From DASQDN01 sp035630195 (GTDB lineage Bacteria > Acidobacteriota > Terriglobia > Bryobacterales > Bryobacteraceae), in NCBI GenBank assembly GCA_035630195.1, contig DASQLD010000072.1, positions 1 to 10,129 of the forward strand: a DNA stretch of 10,129 bases, read 5' to 3'. This document shows positions 1 to 6,434 of the stretch, one piece after another. Position numbers and translations under genes: made by a program. Under the pieces are notes generated by a model. It saw nothing but the letters and a program-made list of their open reading frames with translations. It made no database searches and was not told the origin of the DNA. Within the stretch, counting starts at the first letter, position 1; each line of letters starts with the position of its first letter.

Positions 1-2745
1 CGGGATATGTGGGAGAAGGTCGTTCTGAATCTTCTCTCGAATGCCTTCAAGTACACTCTTTCTGGTACCATTCGTCTTCGTTTATCTGCCGTTGGAGATA
101 GCGCAGAGCTCACGGTGGAAGACACTGGGGCCGGAATTCCCCAAGCGGAACTCCCTCGGATTTTTGAGCGATTTCACCGAGTGTCCCGCGCCCAGGGTCG
201 CACACAAGAAGGCAGCGGTATCGGATTAGCGCTCATACAGGAACTAGTCAAACTCCACGGCGGCTCCATTACAGTCGAAAGCCGTCTCGGAGAAGGCAGC
301 ACCTTTCGAGTTGTCCTTCCGTTTGGTTCCGAGCATCGCGCCTCTCAGTACGTCCCCTCAAGTTCCCCGCAGTCCTCCATTACCGCCGATGCCTTCTTAC
401 AAGAAGCGCTCCGCTGGCTTCCGGACGGGGCCTCCACGCCCGATGAAGATGCGCGAAACCGGCGTTCCGAACGAATCGTTCTCGCCGATGATAACGCCGA
501 CATGCGCGAGTACGTCACGCACATACTCGCGCCCCAGTTCAATGTCGAAGCGGTCTCCGATGGCCAACAGGCGCTCGAGACGGTACAGCGCGAACGGCCC
601 GATCTCGTCTTGACGGACATCATGATGCCGCGCCTTGACGGCATCGGGCTCTTAAAAAGCCTACGGTCGAATCCAGCGACTGCTTCTATCCCGGTTGTGT
701 TGCTTACTGCGCGGACAGAAGAGGAATCAGTGGTCGAGGGAATGCAAGCCGGCGCCGACGACTATCTGATGAAGCCCTTCAGCGCGCGTGAACTTGTAGC
801 CCGCGTGGCTGGGCATCTGGCGACCGCGAAGGCTCGGCGAGAAGCCGCTGACGCTTTACGCCAGAGTCAGGAGCAACTTGCAGACCGAGTCCACGATTTC
901 GATGTCCTACTGCGTGAACTCCCGGTGGGAATTGCCGTTTCAATGGATTCCGAATGCCGGAACATCCGCGTGAATCCTGCCTTCGCCTCCATGTTGGGAA
1001 TAGACGACCGGCAAAACGCCTCCAAATCCGGACCTGGCGAAGCTGCCTTGCCTTTCCGGATTGTGCAAAACGGCATCGAACTTCGTCCGGATCAGCTACC
1101 GATGCAATTGGCAGCGCGGGAGGGACGCGCAATACGTGATTTCGAAGCCGATATCGTACGAAAAGACGGTTCCGTAGTCCGCGAGCTTAGCCATGCTGTT
1201 CCACTCTTCGATGAACGCGGAGCCGTGCGAGGCAGTCTTGCTGTATTCGTCGACATTACAGAACGTAGACGGGCTGAAGAGGTGCTGAGAGAGAGCGAAG
1301 AGCGCTTCCGAAACATGGCCGAAAACGCTCCCGTTATGATCTGGGTCACCGATCTTCTTGGCGATTGCGTCTACATCAATCTTCGTTGGCGTGAATTCAC
1401 CGGTACAACACTTGAACAGAACCTGAAGCTGGGTTGGATGGAAAGAGTTCATCCCGACGAACGGCCCAAAATAAAAGAGGTACTCATCCAAGCGAATAGC
1501 TCGCGCCAGCCGTTTCGCGTAGAGTACCAGTTGCTTCGGAAAGACGGCCAATGGCGATGGATGGTGGATTCGGGAACACCGCGCTTTGCCGAAGATGGCT
1601 CCTTCCTCGGATACATCGGTTCAGTCATCGACATAACAGAACGGAAGGAAATGGAAAGCGCCCTGCGGGCTAGCGAAGAACAGCTTGCGCTTGCGCAGAC
1701 TGCCGCAGGAGTGGGTTCATGGAACTTTGATACTGAAACGGGGCTTCCGTCATTTTCCGGCGAATATCATGCCCTTCACGGCCTTCCCAAGAATCATCCT
1801 TGGGTTTCCTATGAGGAGTGGTTGTCTCGCGTTCATCCCGACGATCGCGAACGGGTGGCCGAAGCGAATCGTCGTGCTTACCGCGAAACTCGCTCTCTCG
1901 ACATCGAGTTTCGCGTGCTTCATCCTGATGGGACCACCCGCTGGTTAGCAGGCAAAGGCACTGTATTCTCCGATGAAGCCGGAAATCCCAAACGGTTCAT
2001 TGGAATAAACTACGACATCACCGAGCGGAAGCTTGCGGAACACGAACTATTGAAATCGAACGAGGATCTTAAGCAGTTCGCTTTCGCCGCTTCTCACGAC
2101 CTTCAGGAACCATTGCGAGTGGTTGTCAACTACACGCAGCTTCTAGAGCGTCGCTACAAAGATCAACTCGACGAACGGGCCGCGAAGATTATCGACACCG
2201 CCGTTGGTTCAGCTCTGCGAATGGAGCGGCTGCTGAAAGGATTACGCGATTACTGGCACGTCAGTGACCGGCAATCGATTCAGATTACTTCAGTCGATCT
2301 GGACGATGCCCTGCAGAAAGCGCTTATGAATCTCGAAGACGCAATGCAGGAGAGCCAGGCGACGGTCATCCATACGCCTCTACCGGTTGTGACCGCCTCG
2401 GAAACCCCGATGATTCAGGTGTTTCAGAACCTCCTGGGCAATTCGATGAAGTACCGAAGTCCGGAGCGTCCGCTGAAAATCGAAGTTGGGTGTGAAAGCC
2501 GGCCATCAGAATACGTGATCTCCGTTGCCGACAACGGCATCGGAATCCAGCCGGAATATGCAAGCCAGGTGTTCGGGATCTTCAAGCGATTACACGGGCA
2601 AGAATATGCCGGCGCAGGAATCGGTCTCTCGATCTGTCAGAAAATCATCGAGCGTCTGGGAGGCAGGATTTGGGTAGAGCCGCAAGAGCTTGGCTCTTTA
2701 TTCCGATTCTCAATTCCCATGCGGCTGGCGCGGACAAACTGGTGA
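1..2745 (+). CDS. Hybrid sensor histidine kinase/response regulator with PAS domains (5' partial)
   Basis: The reading frame is open to the left edge, so the Met at position 7 is internal; residues are counted from it. Domain order: a first HATPase_c (about 1-107; N box NLLSNAFKYT, G1 DTGAGI near 39, G2 GSGIGLAL near 69); a receiver (about 156-275) with acidic pair D161/D162, phosphoacceptor Asp204 in LTDIMMP and Lys256 in LMKPF; three PAS/PAC units (about 299-423, 433-551 and 559-678), each ending in DITER; a HisKA with His697 in ASHDLQEPLR; and a second HATPase_c (Asn812 in the N box, Asp842 in DNGIGI, G2 GAGIGLSI near 869). Both ATPase modules keep their nucleotide-binding boxes, so two kinase cores probably flank one receiver in an internal phosphorelay. 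No membrane segment or output DNA-binding domain is visible in this part; the missing N-terminus may hold a sensor and the first HisKA. The signal sensed is unknown. Confidence 0.93.
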   Translation, partial: RDMWEKVVLNLLSNAFKYTLSGTIRLRLSAVGDSAELTVEDTGAGIPQAELPRIFERFHRVSRAQGRTQEGSGIGLALIQELVKLHGGSITVESRLGEGSTFRVVLPFGSEHRASQYVPSSSPQSSITADAFLQEALRWLPDGASTPDEDARNRRSERIVLADDNADMREYVTHILAPQFNVEAVSDGQQALETVQRERPDLVLTDIMMPRLDGIGLLKSLRSNPATASIPVVLLTARTEEESVVEGMQAGADDYLMKPFSARELVARVAGHLATAKARREAADALRQSQEQLADRVHDFDVLLRELPVGIAVSMDSECRNIRVNPAFASMLGIDDRQNASKSGPGEAALPFRIVQNGIELRPDQLPMQLAAREGRAIRDFEADIVRKDGSVVRELSHAVPLFDERGAVRGSLAVFVDITERRRAEEVLRESEERFRNMAENAPVMIWVTDLLGDCVYINLRWREFTGTTLEQNLKLGWMERVHPDERPKIKEVLIQANSSRQPFRVEYQLLRKDGQWRWMVDSGTPRFAEDGSFLGYIGSVIDITERKEMESALRASEEQLALAQTAAGVGSWNFDTETGLPSFSGEYHALHGLPKNHPWVSYEEWLSRVHPDDRERVAEANRRAYRETRSLDIEFRVLHPDGTTRWLAGKGTVFSDEAGNPKRFIGINYDITERKLAEHELLKSNEDLKQFAFAASHDLQEPLRVVVNYTQLLERRYKDQLDERAAKIIDTAVGSALRMERLLKGLRDYWHVSDRQSIQITSVDLDDALQKALMNLEDAMQESQATVIHTPLPVVTASETPMIQVFQNLLGNSMKYRSPERPLKIEVGCESRPSEYVISVADNGIGIQPEYASQVFGIFKRLHGQEYAGAGIGLSICQKIIERLGGRIWVEPQELGSLFRFSIPMRLARTNW

Positions 2746-2747
2746 CG

Positions 2748-3785
2748 CTATTTCAACAACCGGACACGATGAGCTTCGCTATCACCGATATAAACGTTGC
2801 CCTTTCCGTCCACGAATACTCCGTGCGGACGATTCATCTTGCACTTTAAGGGATCTCCGTCCGGGCCATCCCCCTTTTCTCCGGTTCCCGCGACCGTCGT
2901 AATGATGCCGGTCTTGAGATCGATTCTGCGAATCGCATGATTCTCGGTGTCGGCGAGGTACAGCATACGGTCCCTGGAAAGCGCCACGCCTTTCGGCCCA
3001 TTGAGAGTAGCTGCGAGCGCGGAGCCTCCGTCTCCTGTTAAACCTTTCGCTCCCGTTCCTGCGATACGAGTGATATTGCCCTTGGGATCGATCTTGTGAA
3101 CGGTATTTCCCTCCCTCAACGCCAGATACAAGTTCCCAGCATCGTCGACATCGATAGCCCGCGGTCCATTTACGGCAACTCCCTTGGCGGGGCCATCCGG
3201 GGTGGATTTTCGCTCTCCTGTGCCCAGAAATGTTTCGATCGTGCTGGTCTTGAGGTCCACCCGGCGAACCCGATGATTTCCTATATCGCAAATCAACAAC
3301 GCGCCAGAGCGATCGAAGACAATCGAGTGGGGCTCCTTGAACTGAGCTTCGCCCGCCGGTCCTCCATCACCGCCAAATCCGGGCTGCCCAGTTCCGGCGA
3401 CGTTCGTGATGATGCCCGTCTTCTTATCCACTCGACGCACAACATGACCTAACCTGTCGACGAAAAACAGATTTCCACCGCGGTCGAACCGTAATTCGTA
3501 GGGTTGATCAACCAGTGCCTCCGTCGCCTTACCGCCATCTCCGCTGTTGCCCTTGACGCCTGTGCCCACGATCGTCGTTACTTTCTTGGTCTTCAAATCG
3601 AGCCGGCGGATTGCGTGATTATCAACGTCACAAAAGTAGAGCGCTCCATCGGGACCGATGACGAGACCGTAAGGGTTGTTGACCCGACGCTCATCGAAGC
3701 CCGGCGTGCCATCACCGATCAGCGTTGTCGTCGTTTCCGCAACAGTCAACAATGCGCATGCGAACAGGCAAGACAGCAATCTCAT
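2748..3785 (-). CDS. Exported NHL-repeat six-bladed beta-propeller protein
   Basis: The protein has 345 residues from the chosen start. Residues 1-16 (MRLLSCLFACALLTVA) form a short signal peptide, so export is likely. Six NHL repeats follow at a steady 56-57 residue spacing (starting near 38, 95, 152, 208, 264 and 320), each of the form P-x-G-(x)-D-G-x-LY-(x)-D-x-NH-x-(I/V)-RR-(I/V)-D, joined by glycine-rich GTGxxGxxGDGG linkers. Six blades suffice for one complete propeller with nothing else attached. Such domains bind proteins, carbohydrates or other ligands; some relatives are lyases, but no catalytic signature is recognised here and the ligand is unknown. The frame continues upstream to 3869, but that extension (MTTRKIVGQMF...) overlaps the tail of the metalloprotease remnant and would bury the signal peptide, so the ATG at 3785 is preferred. 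The stop is two bases from that of the opposing kinase gene. Confidence 0.88.
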   Translation of the reverse strand: MRLLSCLFACALLTVAETTTTLIGDGTPGFDERRVNNPYGLVIGPDGALYFCDVDNHAIRRLDLKTKKVTTIVGTGVKGNSGDGGKATEALVDQPYELRFDRGGNLFFVDRLGHVVRRVDKKTGIITNVAGTGQPGFGGDGGPAGEAQFKEPHSIVFDRSGALLICDIGNHRVRRVDLKTSTIETFLGTGERKSTPDGPAKGVAVNGPRAIDVDDAGNLYLALREGNTVHKIDPKGNITRIAGTGAKGLTGDGGSALAATLNGPKGVALSRDRMLYLADTENHAIRRIDLKTGIITTVAGTGEKGDGPDGDPLKCKMNRPHGVFVDGKGNVYIGDSEAHRVRLLK

Positions 3786-3804
3786 CCCTGCAAGTTTATC
3801 GCTG

Positions 3805-4616
3805 CTATGACTGGCTATTCGGGTTTTCGTCGGCTGAAACATCTGGCCGACGATTTTGCGTGTCGTCAAAGAAAGCCTCGACTAATGTTCGGAGCTCGCG
3901 CGGAAACGTCGTGAATTCGCTGGTTCATCGGCGAGAATCCCTGCGGGAATCGGAATAGCCAGGGGTTAAGGCGTAAGAACCGGTTAGATTGTTTGCGATC
4001 GCGATGTCGACAGTGTCGACAGAGGATTGAAAGCCAAGCGCGTGCCCGATTTCGTGCAAAGCCACGCTTTCGAAGTCTATCGTCCCTGAAGTGATCCCAT
4101 CGCTACTGTCATAGTCGAATGTGAACAGAGTGTTGAAGGTAATCGTCGCATCGTTTATGCCGTGGACAAAATCGAGATTCGACAATCCGAGGGCTTTCAA
4201 ATTTGCTTTGGTCACGCCTATAGCGAGATCGGGCTCGATGTTGGGCGGCGTAAAGTACGAAAACTGTGCGGCGATAGGTAGCGCGGCGACGATCGTGTTG
4301 TCTACTTCGTCGGCGGAATCCGCTACTAACATGTCGCGAATGTTGTCGAACGAATCGTAGATCGTCACAGGCGACGTCTGCGCTATAACGGTGGGGGCGA
4401 GTCCCGCAAGCTCACCTTCTATGGTAATCAGCACAGGATCGCTAAAAAAGGATTCCCCGTTTGCGCGGCCCTCTCGAACGCTGCTCGTGCTGGAATATTT
4501 GCATCCATACTCGGTCCGGCGCTAAGTACAATCGTCGCAGCTCGAATCGCAAAGCAGCAGATAAAAAGAAGCGCGGGCCATATATAGCGCGCTGAAAACA
4601 ATTGCATTGCACTCAT
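3805..4616 (-). pseudogene. Frameshifted secreted zinc metalloprotease (HEIGHALGF family, NF038122-like)
   Basis: Three pieces of one protease can be read. The first frame (from ATG at 4616) gives a signal peptide (IWPALLFICCFAIRA) and AAFERAAQT, then stops at 4428. A second frame, open from upstream of 4434, gives ESFFSDPVLITIEGEL and continues through LPIAAQFSYF to DFESVALHEIGHALGF; the HExxH zinc motif is encoded at 4042-4056. One missing base near 4455-4459 would rejoin them as ...QTWESFFSDP, the form expected in this family. The second frame then degenerates after GSYALTP and meets TGA at 3925-3927. Codons beyond it in the same frame read SEFTTFPREL...EAFFDD and end at TAG, 3805-3807; the stretch between makes better sense (FRFPQGFSP) in a shifted frame. 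The family is usually secreted and often longer at the C-terminus, so the gene also looks truncated. Family assignment rests on recalled motifs. Sequencing error is an alternative to decay. Confidence 0.72.
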
Positions 4617-4805
4617 ACTCCCATCGAAGTATACGATTGTGGAACAGAATGGCCTGTTCGTTTAACAACTGAGCGCCTTTTCAAGCGGGAATCACCCAGT
4701 CTGTGGTACCTTCTCCGGCATAGCAGATGTCGGTTGTCGCTAGGTTACAGGCATAGCCGTGAAGTTGTTCGGCACTGTCGCCGTTGATATTAGAAGGAGA
4801 TGTGC
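4617..4805. other. Divergent intergenic region
   Basis: This 189-base stretch lies between the leftward metalloprotease remnant and the rightward SnoaL-like gene, so it should hold promoters for both. No convincing -35/-10 pair, operator repeat or RNA gene could be recognised. The only clear signal is the ribosome binding site at its right end. Weak hexamers such as TTGTGG at 4637 with TTTAAC at 4661 are too poor to call. Confidence 0.5.
4794..4799 (+). promoter_or_regulatory. Ribosome binding site of the SnoaL-like gene
   Basis: AAGGAG lies directly against one ATG (4800) and six bases before a second in-frame ATG (4806). The spacing decides the start in favour of 4806, so the protein begins MTPKTVS rather than MCMTPKTVS. 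Confidence 0.85.
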
Positions 4806-5234
4806 ATGACACCAAAGACTGTATCAATCACAGATGTCGCGGAATCATTCTTCGCAGCCTGCGAGACGGGCAAAGGGTGGGAGGTTTGCAGAGCATACTG
4901 CACGCCTGAAGCGACCTTCAGCGCGCAGGCAGAACCCTTGATGAGCGTGAAGACGCTTGCAGAATACACGGACTGGATGAAGGGAATCATAACGGTTCTG
5001 CCGGACGCCCGGTACGAGGTGAAGTCTTTTGCCACGGACATAAAGCGCAACAATGTTGCAGCGTTCGGTGTGTTTCATGGTAGCCATACCGGCGAGGGTG
5101 GCCCGGTGCCGCCAACCGGTCGCCGCATTAGTACGGAATACGTGTATGTAATGCAGTTTGACGGTACCACGATTGTCCACATGACGAAGATCTGGAACGC
5201 CGGTCTGGCGCTCAAGGATCTCGGCTGGGTATAA
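4806..5234 (+). CDS. SnoaL-like / NTF2-fold protein
   Basis: This is a 142-residue protein with no signal peptide or membrane segment, so it is probably cytoplasmic. Length and pattern fit the SnoaL/NTF2-like alpha+beta cone fold: an N-terminal helix with VAESFFAACETGKGWE (about 11-26), the YCTPEATFSAQ strand region (31-41), a helix with LAEYTDWMKGIITVLPD (51-67), and paired strands RYEVKSFATD, NVAAFGVFHGSH, RRISTEYVYVMQF and TIVHMTKIWNAG. Members include polyketide cyclases, isomerases and many small proteins of unknown substrate, some annotated as ester cyclase. Polar residues in the likely cavity (His91, His94, His125, Glu111) could serve catalysis, but no substrate can be named. The gene stands alone, with divergent and convergent neighbours and a strong ribosome binding site, so context gives no pathway. 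Fold assignment is fairly secure; function is not. Confidence 0.8.
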   Translation: MTPKTVSITDVAESFFAACETGKGWEVCRAYCTPEATFSAQAEPLMSVKTLAEYTDWMKGIITVLPDARYEVKSFATDIKRNNVAAFGVFHGSHTGEGGPVPPTGRRISTEYVYVMQFDGTTIVHMTKIWNAGLALKDLGWV

Positions 5235-5417
5235 AGTCGGTCAGGAAGATGAGATCAGAAGATCAGGTCCGACATTCCCGTCGACACCCCACTTGAGCGG
5301 TCTGCCGCCCGTTCAAATTGCTATATAAAGAATCGCCTCGGGAGGTGTTCCCGAGGCGATAGGGGTGTGATTTGGCACAAGAGGAGAGATGGAGATTGAA
5401 TAGCTACCGACAAAACC
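5235..5417. other. Convergent intergenic region
   Basis: This 183-base gap between the stops of the SnoaL-like and TPR genes contains the hairpin at 5332-5360 and a short tandem GATCAGAAGATCAG near 5255. No coding potential of note, RNA gene or other repeat was recognised. Confidence 0.6.
5332..5360. terminator. Perfect 12-bp hairpin between convergent genes, likely bidirectional terminator
   Basis: The arms ATCGCCTCGGGA (5332-5343) and TCCCGAGGCGAT (5349-5360) are exact reverse complements around a five-base loop GGTGT. The hairpin lies about 100 bases after the SnoaL-like stop and about 60 after the stop of the opposing TPR gene. Neither strand has a proper T tract after it: the minus strand continues TCTTTATATAG and the plus strand AGGGGTGTG. 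Termination in both directions is the simplest role, but an RNA-stabilising hairpin is also possible. Confidence 0.65.
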
Positions 5418-6434
5418 TTAGCGGGCCGCGTTGTTTGTCAAAAGCGACGCAGTCAGGCGCTGCTTCGATTCGGCGACTGCCCTGTTCGCTTCATTTTCTT
5501 TACCGTTTTTTCGTAGAGCCATTGAATAGACTTCCAGCGTATGCACATCTCGCCGCCGGGAAGCTTCGCGTTGCGCGATTCGCAACGCCTCACGCGGCTT
5601 ATTGGCATGGTTCAGGTAGTACAAAACCAATTCGCGGTTCGCGTTATCATCACCCATCGATTCCGCTAGAGCAGCCTTTTCAAAATTAGTTAGGACCTTC
5701 TTTGCTTCGTCACGATTCCCTGCTCTGGACAATGCATCACCAAGCGGATACATATTCTCCGGATTTGGAGCAACGCGGTACGCGCGGCGATAGAACTCAA
5801 CAGCCGCCGTATAGTTCTTCTGTTCCATGCGAATCTCGGCAAGATTCGTCAGAGCGTAGTGATATTCAGGGTAGGCGGTGAGAGCGGCATGCAAAGCGGC
5901 ATCGGCATTTGCGTACTGCTGCTTCTTGCCAAGTAACTTTCCGATGTGCGACAGAATCCAAGCCCGATCGCTGCGATCGTCGGCGCGGGTGCGATTCAAT
6001 GCCTGCTGCATCAGGAGCAAAGCGCCATCGATGTCGCCATAGAGCTCCCGCAAGTAGGCAGCGCGTGTGAGACCGGGAGCGTTTCCCGGTCTCAAATCGA
6101 GCATCCATTGCGCCGCCTTCTCGGCAGCGGCATAGTTACCCAACTCAACATTGGCATCCACCAGAAATCCGTTGACTTGGAGATCGTCCGGCGCCTGGTG
6201 GTTGAGCTTCTTCGCCAGTTCAAGCGCCTCAGCAAACTGATGGCGTCCGAGCAACAACCATGTCTTTGCTTTCAAACCCTCGAAGTTATCCGGTTCCTTC
6301 GCGAAAGACAAGCGCAGAGCCTCCTCTGCCTTTGCATGATAGGCAGTATCAGCTGTGTCACGCGCCTGCCGTACGAGTTCGATCGCTTGCGCATTGAAGT
6401 CCTGGGCGAAGAAGAGCAGCGCAAGGAAGGTCAT
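5418..6434 (-). CDS. Tetratricopeptide-repeat protein
   Basis: The protein has 338 residues and is built almost wholly of helix-turn-helix TPR units. Clear ones include about 86-119 (ANVELGNYAAAEKAAQWMLDLRP), 121-153, 157-190 (KKQQYANADAALHAALTAYPE), 191-224 (NLAEIRMEQKNYTAAVEFYRRA) and 225-255 (LGDALSRAGNRDEAKKVL), with weaker repeats at 31-80 and 265-330. The N-terminus MTFLALLFFAQ is hydrophobic but very short, so it may be a minimal signal peptide; export is likely but not proven. TPR arrays act as protein-binding scaffolds, and no enzymatic domain is seen. The ATG overlaps the TGA of the DUF4331 gene in ATGA, and a GGAGG sits four bases upstream inside that gene, so the two are very probably made together. 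The TPR protein may assist or sense the DUF4331 protein; that is inference. Confidence 0.88.
   Translation of the reverse strand: MTFLALLFFAQDFNAQAIELVRQARDTADTAYHAKAEEALRLSFAKEPDNFEGLKAKTWLLLGRHQFAEALELAKKLNHQAPDDLQVNGFLVDANVELGNYAAAEKAAQWMLDLRPGNAPGLTRAAYLRELYGDIDGALLLMQQALNRTRADDRSDRAWILSHIGKLLGKKQQYANADAALHAALTAYPEYHYALTNLAEIRMEQKNYTAAVEFYRRAYRVAPNPENMYPLGDALSRAGNRDEAKKVLTNFEKAALAESMGDDNANRELVLYYLNHANKPREALRIAQREASRRRDVHTLEVYSMALRKNGKENEANRAVAESKQRLTASLLTNNAAR

Noticed and set aside
3135..3700. Internal repeats in the DNA of the NHL gene as a repeat array
   Set aside because: The periodicity of about 170 bases is explained by the 56-57 residue protein repeats; copies are diverged at the DNA level.
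3786..3869. N-terminal extension of the NHL protein (MTTRKIVGQMF...)
   Set aside because: It would place a signal peptide 28 residues inside the protein and overlaps the tail of the metalloprotease remnant.
4428..4616. A separate 62-residue secreted small protein
   Set aside because: Its signal peptide and AAFERAAQT segment join naturally to the metalloprotease frame after one base is restored, so it is the protease N-terminus rather than an independent gene.
4637..4666. Promoter TTGTGG - 18 bases - TTTAAC in the divergent region
   Set aside because: Both hexamers are poor matches, and the signal is no better than expected by chance in 189 bases.
5253..5270. Short direct repeat GATCAG-AA-GATCAG as a possible operator
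   Set aside because: Only six bases per copy, located after a stop codon between convergent genes, with nothing to regulate.
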